Positions 42,715 to 52,190 of a DNA stretch of 64,000 nt are shown here, piece after piece. The notes beneath the pieces were generated by a model. It saw only the letters and a program-made list of their open reading frames with translations, did no database searches and had not been told where the DNA came from. The translations under genes and the position numbers were made by a program. Numbering within the stretch: position 1 is the first letter of the stretch; each line of letters opens with the position of its first letter. Source of the DNA: Ochrovirga pacifica (lineage in GTDB: Bacteria; Bacteroidota; Bacteroidia; Flavobacteriales; Flavobacteriaceae); NCBI RefSeq assembly GCF_000220525.1, contig NZ_AFPK01000043.1, positions 1-64,000 on the forward strand, written 5' to 3'.

Positions 42715-44232
42715 TTATTCTTTAAATTTCATATTGATAGCTGTATTTAGCTTTCGTTTGTAATCTTCTTCTAACCACATGATGTAGTTCTTGGTACTTT
42801 TAATCATGTAGTGAGAGTATTTTTTAATTCGATCTTTGATATCATCATCTAATAAAATAGCCAAGTCTCTAGCATCAAAAACGTCTTCGGCATTTTCATA
42901 GCACATTTGTGCGTGTTGTTCTACTGATTTGTCTAATACAATTTTAGACTTGATTCCTCTTTTAATTGCTTTATCGTATTCTTCTTTTACTTTGAATGTG
43001 ATATCTTCCGTTTTGGCAAATTTCTCACGGATTTCTTTAGGCATATCATACACAAACTGTCTTTCAATTTCCTCATCATTGATCAAATTATCTAGGTAAT
43101 AATCAGGAGATTTAAAAATACGTTTCCAATTAATAGGTGCACTCCACAAACCAAATCTGGCTGCATTGTTTCCTAAATCAATTACATTAAACTCTTTTTT
43201 GTTTTTAAATACACGCGAACCACGTCCAATCATCTGGTAATATAACGTGATGGATTTGGTAGCTCTGTTTAAAATAATAGTTTCTACACTAGGCTCATCA
43301 AAACCTGTGGTTAAAATACTAACCGAAGTTAAAATAGCATCTGGGGTTTCTTTAAACCACTTTAGGATTTCTATACGTTCTTGCTTAGAAAATGTATTGT
43401 CTAAATGTCTAACATTGTTGTATCCTGCTGCTTTAAAAGTATCGTAAACATGCCAAGAAGTGTTGATACCATTGTTAAATATCAATGTCTTTTTTCCTAA
43501 TGATTTTTCTACATAGGCACTTAACAACTTGTCTTGCATTATGTTACTAGTATACAAATCATCCGAAGATTTAACTGTATAATCTCCATTAATCCCCACT
43601 TTTAAGCCTCCCAAAGCCACATCGTAAGTATATGTAGTTGCTTTTGCCAAGAAACCTCTTTCTATTAAAGTAGAAATAGGCTCTCCTACCAGCAGTTCAT
43701 CATAAATTTCATTCATGGGTAGCTTGATGTTGGAACTTAACGGAGTAGCTGTAACACCTAAAATAAAACACTCTTGAAAGTACTTAAATAGTTTTCGGAA
43801 AGAATTGTAGTGAGCCTCATCGATAATCACCATGCTAATGTCATTCATGTCTAATAAATCATCGTTCAGACGGTTTTTAAGTGTTTCTACCATAGCCACA
43901 AAACACATGTACTCATCTTGATCGTCTAAGGATTTTACATCACTAGTAATTACTTTATTGGCTACACCAAACTCATCTAACATTTTAGAAGTCTGACTAC
44001 TTAACTCAATTCTGTGCGTAAGGATTAGTACCTTTTTTTCTTTTTCACGAATAAATCTTCGAGCAATTTCAGAAAAAATTACAGTCTTTCCCCCTCCTGT
44101 TGGCAATTGAAAAACCAGGTTGTAATTAGAAGCCTTGTTTTCAATTTTATCAAAAACTTTGTCTATATTATCTTTTTGGTAGTCGTATAGTTCTTTCGAT
44201 TTTGGGGCTTTACTTGGTACTTCTAATTTCAT
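42715..44232 (-). CDS. DEAD/DEAH-box superfamily 2 helicase
   Basis: A 505-residue helicase resembling RadD and the helicase part of type III restriction enzymes. Motif I is LPTGGGKTVIFSEIAR, motif II IDEAH (VIIDEAHYNSF), motif III GVTATPLSS, and the second RecA domain holds ILTTGFDEPSV and QMIGRGSRVFKNK (motif VI). A C-terminal ~130-residue helical tail follows. It is likely a DNA repair or nucleic-acid remodelling enzyme; there is no neighbouring restriction gene. The ATG at 44232 is chosen since a TAGTTTTG promoter box (44254-44261) overlaps the open upstream codons. Confidence 0.88.
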   Translation of the reverse strand: MKLEVPSKAPKSKELYDYQKDNIDKVFDKIENKASNYNLVFQLPTGGGKTVIFSEIARRFIREKEKKVLILTHRIELSSQTSKMLDEFGVANKVITSDVKSLDDQDEYMCFVAMVETLKNRLNDDLLDMNDISMVIIDEAHYNSFRKLFKYFQECFILGVTATPLSSNIKLPMNEIYDELLVGEPISTLIERGFLAKATTYTYDVALGGLKVGINGDYTVKSSDDLYTSNIMQDKLLSAYVEKSLGKKTLIFNNGINTSWHVYDTFKAAGYNNVRHLDNTFSKQERIEILKWFKETPDAILTSVSILTTGFDEPSVETIILNRATKSITLYYQMIGRGSRVFKNKKEFNVIDLGNNAARFGLWSAPINWKRIFKSPDYYLDNLINDEEIERQFVYDMPKEIREKFAKTEDITFKVKEEYDKAIKRGIKSKIVLDKSVEQHAQMCYENAEDVFDARDLAILLDDDIKDRIKKYSHYMIKSTKNYIMWLEEDYKRKLNTAINMKFKE

Positions 44233-44253
44233 GTTTTGATTTTTTCCGTTTTG

Positions 44254-44261
44254 CAAAACTA
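44254..44261 (-). promoter_or_regulatory. -7 promoter element of the helicase gene
   Basis: TAGTTTTG on the minus strand, 22 bp upstream of the ATG at 44232; matches TAnnTTTG. Confidence 0.6.
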
Positions 44262-44362
44262 CGCAGTTTTTAAACTTTTATGAAATTATTAAAGACTTTT
44301 TAAACAACAAAAGATAGATTTTACCTGCTTTACTGGTGTAAAAACAGTTTTTGGAAGGCTAT

Positions 44363-45487
44363 TTACAAGTTCTCCCACCAATTTTCTGATGACGGCTTTG
44401 CTCCTTTTACCTTGATTATATGCCCTACTTGTGGAGTGATAACGGGTAGTTTTAACTCTTTGGCTTTTGCTGTTACACGAATTATGGGATCTTTCCAGTC
44501 GTGGAGTGCTAATTTAAAACTCCCCCAGTGAATGGGCATTATTTTTTTTGCTTGTACATCTACACCTGCTTGTGCTGTTTCTTCGGGCATCATATGAATG
44601 TCTGCCCACATTTCGTTGTATTGTCCGCATTCCATCAAAGCCAAATCAAAAGGTCCGTATTTGTTTCCTATTTCTTTAAAATGAGATGCATATCCACTAT
44701 CTCCACTAAAATAAATATTTTCCTTCTCGGACTTAATTACCCAAGAACTCCATAATGTTGTCTGACTAGTATTTAGTTTCCTTCCTGAGAAATGTTGTGC
44801 AGGTGTACATATCAGTTTTAGGTTTTCTTCGGTAGTGTGTTGCCACCAATCTAGCTCTGTAATTTTCTGTGAAGCTACTCCCCAAGCTTGTAAGTGTATG
44901 CCTACACCTAAAGGCACTACAAACCTATTTGTTTTGTCTTTTATTTTTAAAATTGTTTCATAATCCAAATGATCGTAGTGATCGTGAGAGAATAGAACGA
45001 CATCAATTTCTGGTAAGTTTTCAAGAGCTAAAGGCAGTTCTTCCTGAAATCTAGAATCTCCCAACCATGGATGTGGAGCTGGTACCTTACCAAACATTGG
45101 ATCTAATAATAGCGTTTTGTCTTGTATCTGCAATAAGAAAGAAGAATGTCCAAACCAAACCATTTGAGCTTCGGTTGATTGTAAGTTCCAAAAGGGAGAG
45201 GTTATGGATTCTACCTTTAAGCCTTTATCGGGTCTTCCATTGGGTACTTTGGTTGTAAAATAGGTATACATTAGCTGTATATTTTCTTTAAGACTCAACT
45301 TTTTAGGCACCGATTTGTTTGTGTTAAAAAATTTTCCTTCAAAAAATTGCTCGGACTTTTGGTAACGGTTTATGGCATCTTTAGAGAGTTCACCTCCAAA
45401 ACTTGGATAATAATTGGTAAATAGTATATAAGCAATTAGTATGGTTACAACAATAGCAGCAATGGTTAGCATCATTTTTTTTAACAT
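44363..45487 (-). CDS. MBL-fold metallo-hydrolase, membrane-anchored
   Basis: A 374-residue protein with an N-terminal transmembrane anchor (MLTIAAIVVTILIAYILF, ~5-22) and a metallo-beta-lactamase domain. The metal motif is SHDHYDHLD (His168, His170, Asp172, His173), preceded by VWFGHSSFLLQI, with further ligands in TPAQHFSGR, YFSGDSGY and MPIHWGSFKL. This arrangement is that of NAPE-PLD/UlaG-like hydrolases acting on phospholipid or phosphate esters. Its start lies 3 bp after the stop of the acetyltransferase-like gene, so both are cotranscribed. Confidence 0.88.
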   Translation of the reverse strand: MLKKMMLTIAAIVVTILIAYILFTNYYPSFGGELSKDAINRYQKSEQFFEGKFFNTNKSVPKKLSLKENIQLMYTYFTTKVPNGRPDKGLKVESITSPFWNLQSTEAQMVWFGHSSFLLQIQDKTLLLDPMFGKVPAPHPWLGDSRFQEELPLALENLPEIDVVLFSHDHYDHLDYETILKIKDKTNRFVVPLGVGIHLQAWGVASQKITELDWWQHTTEENLKLICTPAQHFSGRKLNTSQTTLWSSWVIKSEKENIYFSGDSGYASHFKEIGNKYGPFDLALMECGQYNEMWADIHMMPEETAQAGVDVQAKKIMPIHWGSFKLALHDWKDPIIRVTAKAKELKLPVITPQVGHIIKVKGAKPSSENWWENL

Positions 45488-45489
45488 TA

Positions 45490-46680
45490 TTATAATGGTT
45501 GATTTATTTTTTGACAAACTGTTTTGGGCTGTTTAAAGGGATTTCTAATTTCATATGCACTCGGTTTTACATAAGACAGCAAGGGGCTTAACAATCTATT
45601 TAAACATGCTTGTTGATGTTTGGCATATAGATTCATTCCAACAGGAACAGCACCTAAGCTACTCTTCATCAATTCAGCAGTTCTACCTAACTGTAGCGAT
45701 AAAGCCTTTAACTCTATTGAGGTAGCTACATAATCGTACAACAATCTTTGATATAAAGGAATTTGTTGATTAGTTTGGTAATCGATTCCAACAAAATTGG
45801 CATCAAAAGAAGTGTAGTTGTGGCAACCAGTACTAAAAGCAACTAGGGTATCATCATAAAAATAAGCCTTAAAAACAAAGCGGTTTTCTAGCTCCTTCTT
45901 AAGCATATAAAAACCGTAAGCAGAGGGTTCTATCAAATAAAAGCTAGATGTTTGTATAACTGACTGTAGTAGTTCGTCAATGCGTTGCTGATGGTTTATA
46001 ATATTCTGGGCTGTGAATTCTACAACCGCAACTTGGTTTGTTTTTTTATAGACACTTTTGGCTCTAGTTCTGTATTTGGTTGTCATCTGATTTAAATAAT
46101 CTTGAAAACAGTTCCAGTTTTGGTTTAGAGTCAAAACCATATTTACATCTATCTGAAATTTAGAAGCCCAATTATTTAAATTATGCTGAGCCCAAAGCTC
46201 CTCTTGTTGATGAAACTCTTTAAATACTATAAAATCTATTTTGCGTTTTTGTTTTAGCCGTTCTACCAACACATCCATTATGGAATTCAACGTTTTTTTT
46301 ACAGAATAATCTTTAAAATAAAAACCGTGAGCACCTGTAGAAAAAAAATTACCGCATAACAGTAAATTTCCATTTAACTTTTTTAATAGGTAGGTTCTAA
46401 TTTTAGATTTTAATGAATCTGGGAACTTAGGTTGGTTAAAAAAAAGAGGACTAATTTGTATTTGTTGAAGATAAATAACACCAATAGGATTGTTGTTTTT
46501 GAATACCACAATGTATCCAAAAAGCATTTTAGCGTATTTACTTTCTTCTAAAGCTTTAAGGTAAGAAAAAGACAAATAAACCGAAGGAGGTTTTACTTTT
46601 TCCCACTGTTTTTTAATAAGTAAAATAGTAGAACTATACTGAATGTTTAGTTCTGAATTGATAACTATTTTTTCAATCAT
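45490..46680 (-). CDS. FemAB/GNAT-like acyltransferase, hypothetical
   Basis: A 396-residue protein without signal or membrane segments. The layout of two GNAT-like halves, with MTTKYRTRAKSVYKKTNQVAV in the centre and VGIDYQTNQQIPLYQRLLYDYV followed by LQLGRTAELMKSSLGAVP near the end, resembles the BioF2-like/FemAB acetyltransferase group. The exact family was not confirmed. It is cotranscribed with the MBL-fold gene. Function may be acyl or aminoacyl transfer (inference). Confidence 0.7.
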   Translation of the reverse strand: MIEKIVINSELNIQYSSTILLIKKQWEKVKPPSVYLSFSYLKALEESKYAKMLFGYIVVFKNNNPIGVIYLQQIQISPLFFNQPKFPDSLKSKIRTYLLKKLNGNLLLCGNFFSTGAHGFYFKDYSVKKTLNSIMDVLVERLKQKRKIDFIVFKEFHQQEELWAQHNLNNWASKFQIDVNMVLTLNQNWNCFQDYLNQMTTKYRTRAKSVYKKTNQVAVVEFTAQNIINHQQRIDELLQSVIQTSSFYLIEPSAYGFYMLKKELENRFVFKAYFYDDTLVAFSTGCHNYTSFDANFVGIDYQTNQQIPLYQRLLYDYVATSIELKALSLQLGRTAELMKSSLGAVPVGMNLYAKHQQACLNRLLSPLLSYVKPSAYEIRNPFKQPKTVCQKINQPL

Positions 46681-46696
46681 ACATTAACTAAGCTTG

Positions 46697-46734
46697 CAAA
46701 AAATACACCTTAGTAGTATCCTAATAAGGTGTAT
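46697..46734 (-). terminator. Terminator of the Lrp gene
   Basis: Minus-strand perfect 10-bp stem ATACACCTTA/TAAGGTGTAT (46725-46734, 46703-46712) with a 12-nt loop and TTTTTT. It lies just upstream of the acyltransferase start, so that gene needs its own promoter. Confidence 0.85.
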
Positions 46735-46758
46735 CCTTACATTACATGTATGATTGTT

Positions 46759-47238
46759 TTAATAATCTTTAAATATGGCATGCATCATTCTCTTTTTATC
46801 ATTGATGCTTTCTTCCATAGAAATCATAGTTTCAGTTCTTGTTACACCGTCAATATCATCAATAGAAAAGATAATGTCTTTTGCTTGATTAGTGTCTCTA
46901 GCTCTTATTTTACAGAAAATATTGTATTTACCAGCCGTGATGTAAGCAACCGTTACATTTGGAATTTCTTCTAAGGCAGCCAATACATTTCTAATTTTAG
47001 AGCTACTTTCTAAATACAATCCTACATGAGCTATAAAATTGTATTGCATTTTTTCATAATCTAAGGTCAATGTAGAACCTTTTATGATTCCTTCATCTTC
47101 CATTTTTTTCACACGTACGTGTATAGTTCCGGCAGATACTAATAACTTTTTTGCAATGTCCGTAAAAGGAGTCCTTGCATTGTCTATTAGCATATCTAAA
47201 ATTTGATGATCAATTTCATCCAAATGATGTTTTTTCAT
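46759..47238 (-). CDS. Lrp/AsnC family transcriptional regulator
   Basis: A 159-residue regulator with an N-terminal helix-turn-helix (LDEIDHQILDMLIDNARTPF, KKLLVSAGTIHVRVKKMEDE) and a C-terminal RAM/AsnC ligand domain (FIAHVGLYLES, VTVAYITAGKYNIFCKIRAR). It probably responds to an amino acid. Own promoter at 47276-47283 and own terminator. The gene upstream is an M14 peptidase in the same direction. Confidence 0.93.
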   Translation of the reverse strand: MKKHHLDEIDHQILDMLIDNARTPFTDIAKKLLVSAGTIHVRVKKMEDEGIIKGSTLTLDYEKMQYNFIAHVGLYLESSSKIRNVLAALEEIPNVTVAYITAGKYNIFCKIRARDTNQAKDIIFSIDDIDGVTRTETMISMEESINDKKRMMHAIFKDY

Positions 47239-47275
47239 GTTTTAGGTCTTACTTACTTCTTATTTTAACAAGTTA

Positions 47276-47283
47276 CAAAAATA
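47276..47283 (-). promoter_or_regulatory. -7 promoter element of the Lrp gene
   Basis: TATTTTTG on the minus strand, 38 bp upstream of the start codon; matches TAnnTTTG. Confidence 0.6.
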
Positions 47284-47348
47284 CAATATTTATGAGCTCA
47301 TTTGCATTTTTCTCATCTAAATATAGTTATTCTTAATGAAAATTTAAA

Positions 47349-48407
47349 CTAAAATTCCTGATATGCGTAAAAACTACTTAAATCTCCTCTATCATACTCC
47401 ACCAATTTGGAGATTAATTGATTGTTAACCACCTCATATTCATACTGAAAAGCAACATCAACCTTTTGATTTTTATCATCTAAAAAATTTCTTATGATAA
47501 GGTCGTAATTTTGCTTTCCATTGTTAGGAATATCAAAATAAGGTTGATAATGTGTGTATTTATCGTTAACAATTAAATACTCTAAGCCACTGACCAATGC
47601 ATAAAAGTTAAATTTCCTTACCAAATCCCGATCGTAATCGTTAGGATAATGCCCTGCTTCTATTAAAATAGTATTGTGTCCTAGTTTTTGAAAATTGTCT
47701 CCTGTAGCTGTTGGATAAAACTCGTCCGTATACCTACCCACATGGTTTGGAATAAGTTGCTGTAAGGTATTGTTCATTGCAACAATAGCAGCCATGGTCT
47801 CTTTTCTTCCTGTTGTTAATGTTCTTTCTTCATCTTCTGAGGGAGCAAGAAAAGAAATGGTTGCTGGGTTTTTAAAACCTTCTACATTAAAAATAGTTCT
47901 TTGATCGTGTAAATTGAAACAAAAATGAGGTTTAAAGTTGTCTAAGATGCTTCTTAACAATTTACTTTCTACCGCCTGTTGGTCTACGGCATCTCTATTT
48001 AAATCTACTTGTTTGCTATTTACCCTTGTAAAAGCTTCGGAACCGTCTGGATTTAGCATAGGAATAAAAACTAAAGTACATTTGTTTATTAAGTCTTTTG
48101 CAAAATCGCTGTTAGCTATAAACTGATCTTTTAAATAATTAAATAAATCAAACAAAGCTTTGGTTCCCGTACTTTCATTTCCGTGCATCTGAGTCCATAA
48201 CAATATTCTTTTAGGTCCATGGCCAAGAGTTACATTATAAATGTCTTTTCCCATTTCTGAACTTCCTGCTTTAGAAACTTTAAATGGAGATGGTAGATTA
48301 AGAAGCAATGGCTCTATGTCTTGTAAAAGTATTCTTCTTCCTACCAAGCTTTTTTCGGAGCTGTGTTGATACCAAGTATCTATGTGTTCTATTCTGTCTT
48401 TTTTCAT
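47349..48407 (-). CDS. M14 family zinc carboxypeptidase
   Basis: A 352-residue peptidase. Zinc ligands His75 and Glu78 are in QMHGNEST, the third ligand His167 in NLHDQR; the substrate-binding Arg is in DLNRDA near 138, and a catalytic Glu is likely in TILIEAGHYPND. No signal peptide is seen, so it acts in the cytoplasm, probably on peptides or gamma-D-glutamyl stems. It has its own -7 box at 48412-48419 and is divergent from the XRE regulator gene. The leader is very short. Confidence 0.9.
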   Translation of the reverse strand: MKKDRIEHIDTWYQHSSEKSLVGRRILLQDIEPLLLNLPSPFKVSKAGSSEMGKDIYNVTLGHGPKRILLWTQMHGNESTGTKALFDLFNYLKDQFIANSDFAKDLINKCTLVFIPMLNPDGSEAFTRVNSKQVDLNRDAVDQQAVESKLLRSILDNFKPHFCFNLHDQRTIFNVEGFKNPATISFLAPSEDEERTLTTGRKETMAAIVAMNNTLQQLIPNHVGRYTDEFYPTATGDNFQKLGHNTILIEAGHYPNDYDRDLVRKFNFYALVSGLEYLIVNDKYTHYQPYFDIPNNGKQNYDLIIRNFLDDKNQKVDVAFQYEYEVVNNQLISKLVEYDRGDLSSFYAYQEF

Positions 48408-48411
48408 TTTA

Positions 48412-48419
48412 CAAAAGTA
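48412..48419 (-). promoter_or_regulatory. -7 promoter element of the M14 peptidase gene
   Basis: TACTTTTG on the minus strand, only 4 bp before the ATG at 48407, so transcription would start at or inside the codon (a leaderless mRNA) or this box is not the one used. Confidence 0.4.
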
Positions 48420-48443
48420 AACAACGTTTTGTTTACAATTGTG

Positions 48444-48684
48444 ATTTACATTTGTACACAGTAAAGATTACATTTCTACACTTATCAATTCTCTCAAGTT
48501 CAGTTCCGTAATCTTAACTTCGTAAGCTATAAGTTACGCACTCCTTACTTAAACAACTTTACCTAAAATACTCTAATAACTTATTTATCAGTTATTTAAA
48601 TCTACTTGTTTAAATCTATTTATATACTTAGATTAGATATGGCTGAGAAAATATTCAGCAATTCGTTTTTTTAGATTACATTTG
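48444..48684 (+). promoter_or_regulatory. Three ATTACATTT-type repeats upstream of the XRE gene
   Basis: TTTACATTTGTACAC (around 48446-48460), GATTACATTTCTACAC (48466-48481) and GATTACATTTGTA (48675-48687) share the ACATTT core at 48448, 48470 and 48678. The first two are 22 bp apart, about two helical turns. The third contains the TACATTTG -7 box (48677-48684) of the XRE gene, so a repressor bound there would block transcription. Confidence 0.45.
48677..48684 (+). promoter_or_regulatory. -7 promoter element of the XRE gene
   Basis: TACATTTG, 42 bp upstream of the ATG at 48727. A 5' leader hairpin AGCTGC/GCAGCT (48695-48711) follows, directly downstream of the expected transcript start. Confidence 0.6.
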
Positions 48685-48726
48685 TAAAAACAGGAGCTGC
48701 TTTTGGCAGCTTTAATTGAATTCACA

Positions 48727-49164
48727 ATGTTAAACCAAGAAGCTTTTATTAATCGACTGAATGAAGTCTTTGAATATTACAATTTAACCGCAGCAAGTTT
48801 TGCTGATGAAATCAAAGTACAACGTTCTAGTATTTCTCATTTGCTATCAGGAAGGAACAAGCCAAGCCTCGATTTTGTTTTAAAAATGATTGATACTTAT
48901 AAAGAATTAACTTTAGATTGGCTTTTGTATGGTAAAGGGAGCTTTCCTAAAGAAAAAGAGTTTGCTACACAACCAAACATAGCAACTAATAAAACAAAGT
49001 CCTCTCAGCCTGATTTGTTTTCTGAAAAAGATACAACAACAAGTGAAAAAACAAATGAGGATGAAATGATTGTAACACAAAAAAAAATAACAACTCCTTC
49101 AGACATTGAAAGAATTGTTATTTTTTATACAAATGGTACGTTTAAAGAGTACAAAAACGTTTGA
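48727..49164 (+). CDS. XRE family transcriptional regulator
   Basis: A 145-residue protein. Residues 1-65 form a Cro/C1-type helix-turn-helix (FINRLNEVFEYYNLTAASFA, KVQRSSISHLLSGRNKPSLDF) and LTLDWLLYGKGSF follows, the typical Bacteroidota HTH-XRE end. A disordered Ser/Thr/Lys linker leads to a short C-terminal DIERIVIFYTNGTFKEY tail. Eight extra upstream codons (beginning at 48703) are open but lie inside the leader hairpin, so the ATG at 48727 is used. Convergent with the M1 aminopeptidase gene. Confidence 0.88.
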   Translation: MLNQEAFINRLNEVFEYYNLTAASFADEIKVQRSSISHLLSGRNKPSLDFVLKMIDTYKELTLDWLLYGKGSFPKEKEFATQPNIATNKTKSSQPDLFSEKDTTTSEKTNEDEMIVTQKKITTPSDIERIVIFYTNGTFKEYKNV

Positions 49165-49178
49165 TAGATCTATTTAAA

Positions 49179-51653
49179 TTAATCGACCGCTAGTTTTCTA
49201 ACCCCTTCTTCTAATATACTTAAAATCTCTTTTTTATTGCTGTTTGACGATGATTTTTGCTTTGAAATGACCTCTCTTAAAAGACGAATACATTCAAAGT
49301 TAAAGTTGTATGCTTTGTATTTTAATCCGTTTTTTACAAAGTCATCCACCATAACTCTAATGGCTTCTTTATTGTTAGTTTTTGCAACCCAGTCAAATGC
49401 ATCTTCAAAATCTTTTTTAAACTTTTCGTCTTGAATAAAGTACATTCCTGTAAGCAAATACTTAGCTACAAAACTTACATGTTCTTCTTTACGGTCTTCT
49501 AAATACATTTTTAACAACGGAACGTAAATTACATCTTTTACATCGTTAGGTAATTTTTCTGAAACTTTCTTTGCCAGTTCCTTATCTATGTAGTACATAG
49601 CAAGTAAACTATTGCCTTTCATTTTTGGAGACTTACTATCAATTCCTTTTTTAAAGATGGGTAAGTAGTCTCTGTTTACCAATTTTCCTAATATTGAAAT
49701 TGCAGAAGCAGCTACATTTACATTTTCGCTATTCGCTAAACGTTCAATTTTTTGAATGATTTTTTTCTTTTTATGTTTGTCTGATAAGTTGATGTTCTCT
49801 AAGGCATATGATTGAATAACGTGATAAGGATCTTCTAAAGCGTTTACAAAAGTTTCAAAAACCTCTTTTTCTTCTTGTTTGTCTTTTAACTGTTCTAAAG
49901 CCTCTATCCTATCTTCAAAGTGTTTTACGTTGTTGTATTGATAAACCCATTGTTCTGTAGTTAACTCTGGTGTTGTTATTTCTGCCAATAACACATGGTT
50001 GCTATTTACTTTAATTAATTTGATATCCTTCTCATTTTCAAAAGGAAACTCAAATGTTTTTTCTTTTCCATTCATAAAAACATCAAACACATCCTTTTGT
50101 TTACTTTTGTAAACTGTTATTTGAATAGGAAAATCAAACTCTTTTTCTAATTGTGTAACTTTTACTTTTATTTTATTTCCCAATAAGTCATTTTGATAAG
50201 TAACTTTTAATCTGGGATGTCCGTAGTTGTAGTACCATTGGCTAAAGAACCACAGCAAATCTTCTCCAGAAACTTCTTCTAAAGCCAATCTTAATTGATG
50301 AGCTTCGGCTGCTTTGAACTTATTTTCTTGCAAGTACTTTTTAAGTCCCGCAAAAAACTTATCATCGCCTAGATAGTTTCTTAGCATGTGTAGCACCATT
50401 CCCCCTTTGTTATAGCTTACTACATCCAAAACATCGTCTACTTTGTTGTAGTTGTATCTTACCAAATGCTTATCGTAATTTTCTTTTAAACGGTTTTTGT
50501 TTAAGTAAGCATCTCTTGTTGTTTTTAAATGATCATTAGCTGCATCTTTTCCGTACTTAAATTCTTCCCAAAGAAACTCCGAGTAATTGGCAAAAGATTC
50601 GTTTAATGTTAGATTGGCCCAACTCTCTGTAGTAACCAAGTCTCCAAACCAATGGTGAAACAATTCGTGTGCAATTACTCGCTCCCAAGTATTTTCTTCC
50701 AACAATTCTCCTTCTGTTAACATGGCTGTTTCACTATGAATGACAGCTCCTGTATTTTCCATGGCACCACTCACAAAATCGCGCATAATTACCTGACTGT
50801 ATTTATCCCAAGGATATTCCACTCCTGTTAACTCCGAAAAGAACGTTAACATTTCAGGTGTATTTTTAAACAATTCCTTAGCTGCTTCTAGGCTGTAATC
50901 AGGTTCTACATAATAGTCTACTAACTTTCCTTTCCAAGAGTCTTTAACTACCTTAAATTCTCCTACTCCCACAAAAAATAAATACGGAGCATGTGGCAAT
51001 GTTTGTTTCCATACATCGGTTCTAGTTCCATCATTATTTTCTTTCTGAGAAATTAAATTTCCGTTAGACAAAGTCTTGTACTTAGAAGGAACCGTTAACG
51101 TAATTTGTTGTGTGGTTTTTTGATTGGGTTTGTCTATTGTAGGAAACCAAGTACTGTTTTGTTCTGGTTCACCCTGTGTCCAGATTTGTGTGGGTTTGTC
51201 TTTGTCAGTCCCTAAAGGATTGATAAAATACATTCCTTTATTGTCTGTAATGGCAACTCCGTCTACTTTTTCAATTTTATTTGGGTTTCCTCGGTACTTA
51301 ATATATAGTTGAATTGTGTCTGATTTGGTATACTTTTTTGTAAGACTAATGTTCAGCTTTTCTTTGGTGTTGTAATATTTTACCGGAGTTCCTGCTTCTT
51401 TAACCTCATAAATATTCATTCCTTTAGCATCTAACTGAATTTGATCAGTGCTATCAAAATGAGGTTTTAGAGCAATCCAAGCTTTACCATTTACTGTTTG
51501 ATCTTTAAAATTAAAGCTTAAATCTAGCTTTGTATCTATCAAATCTAACTCTTTAGTACTTGTCTTTCCATTGTCATCATAACGATACAACCTTTGTGCT
51601 TGTAGGTTTGTGTAAGTGATAACAATAAAAAATAATAGTGCAATTTGTTTCAT
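49179..51653 (-). CDS. M1 family aminopeptidase
   Basis: An 824-residue exported zinc aminopeptidase (signal MKQIALLFFIVITYTNLQAQ). The exopeptidase motif is SGAMENTGAVI near 294, zinc motif HELFHHWFGDLVT near 327 followed by ESWANLTLNESFANY with the third ligand Glu. The C-terminal ~250 residues are HEAT-like helices (KKIIQKIERLANSENVNVAA, AISILGKLVNRDYLPIFKKG). It cleaves N-terminal residues from peptides in the periplasm. It is 3 bp downstream of apt, so likely cotranscribed with apt and the GlmU-like gene. Confidence 0.93.
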   Translation of the reverse strand: MKQIALLFFIVITYTNLQAQRLYRYDDNGKTSTKELDLIDTKLDLSFNFKDQTVNGKAWIALKPHFDSTDQIQLDAKGMNIYEVKEAGTPVKYYNTKEKLNISLTKKYTKSDTIQLYIKYRGNPNKIEKVDGVAITDNKGMYFINPLGTDKDKPTQIWTQGEPEQNSTWFPTIDKPNQKTTQQITLTVPSKYKTLSNGNLISQKENNDGTRTDVWKQTLPHAPYLFFVGVGEFKVVKDSWKGKLVDYYVEPDYSLEAAKELFKNTPEMLTFFSELTGVEYPWDKYSQVIMRDFVSGAMENTGAVIHSETAMLTEGELLEENTWERVIAHELFHHWFGDLVTTESWANLTLNESFANYSEFLWEEFKYGKDAANDHLKTTRDAYLNKNRLKENYDKHLVRYNYNKVDDVLDVVSYNKGGMVLHMLRNYLGDDKFFAGLKKYLQENKFKAAEAHQLRLALEEVSGEDLLWFFSQWYYNYGHPRLKVTYQNDLLGNKIKVKVTQLEKEFDFPIQITVYKSKQKDVFDVFMNGKEKTFEFPFENEKDIKLIKVNSNHVLLAEITTPELTTEQWVYQYNNVKHFEDRIEALEQLKDKQEEKEVFETFVNALEDPYHVIQSYALENINLSDKHKKKKIIQKIERLANSENVNVAASAISILGKLVNRDYLPIFKKGIDSKSPKMKGNSLLAMYYIDKELAKKVSEKLPNDVKDVIYVPLLKMYLEDRKEEHVSFVAKYLLTGMYFIQDEKFKKDFEDAFDWVAKTNNKEAIRVMVDDFVKNGLKYKAYNFNFECIRLLREVISKQKSSSNSNKKEILSILEEGVRKLAVD

Positions 51654-51656
51654 ATA

Positions 51657-52190
51657 TTAATAAGTGATTAATGACGTTATGTTTGGTGTAATTTTTTGCA
51701 AAGATTCTACTCCATTTAAAAATGAAAGTGAAATTACAAAACTAAAACCGGCCACGTTGGCTTTTTGTTGCACTAAAAATGCTGCAGCTTCTGCCGTACC
51801 TCCTGTAGCCAGCAAGTCATCGTGTATTAAAACATTACTATTTTCTTTTACAGCATCTTCGTGTACTTCTATAGTTGCCGAACCATATTCTAATTTGTAG
51901 GATTGTTGCAATGTTTTGGCAGGTAATTTTCCTGCCTTACGAATTAAAATAAAAGGAACTTCTAATTTTTGAGCCAACAAAACACCAAACAAATATCCTC
52001 TAGATTCAATACCTGCTACGGCATCTATTTTTTTATGTTTGTGTGCATCTGCTAAGGCTTGAGCTATATTATTGGTCAGTTGGCTGTCTAATAGTATAGG
52101 AGTTATGTCTTTAAACAAAATTCCTTTTTTTGGAAAATCGGGGACATCTCTTATACTATTTTTTATATTGATTTCTAACTCCTTACTCAT
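51657..52190 (-). CDS. apt: Adenine phosphoribosyltransferase
   Basis: A 177-residue purine salvage enzyme that makes AMP from adenine and PRPP. It shows IRDVPDFPKKGILFKDITPI at the N-terminus, AGIESRGYLFG, LIRKAGKLPA and the PRPP loop VLIHDDLLATGGTAEAA (normally VDDLLATGGT; the first Val-Asp is His-Asp here). It overlaps the upstream GlmU-like gene by 8 bp. Confidence 0.95.
   Translation of the reverse strand: MSKELEINIKNSIRDVPDFPKKGILFKDITPILLDSQLTNNIAQALADAHKHKKIDAVAGIESRGYLFGVLLAQKLEVPFILIRKAGKLPAKTLQQSYKLEYGSATIEVHEDAVKENSNVLIHDDLLATGGTAEAAAFLVQQKANVAGFSFVISLSFLNGVESLQKITPNITSLITY

Noticed and set aside
42715-44232. Helicase as part of a restriction or defence system
   Set aside because: No methyltransferase, nuclease or other defence gene lies nearby; the neighbours are unrelated.
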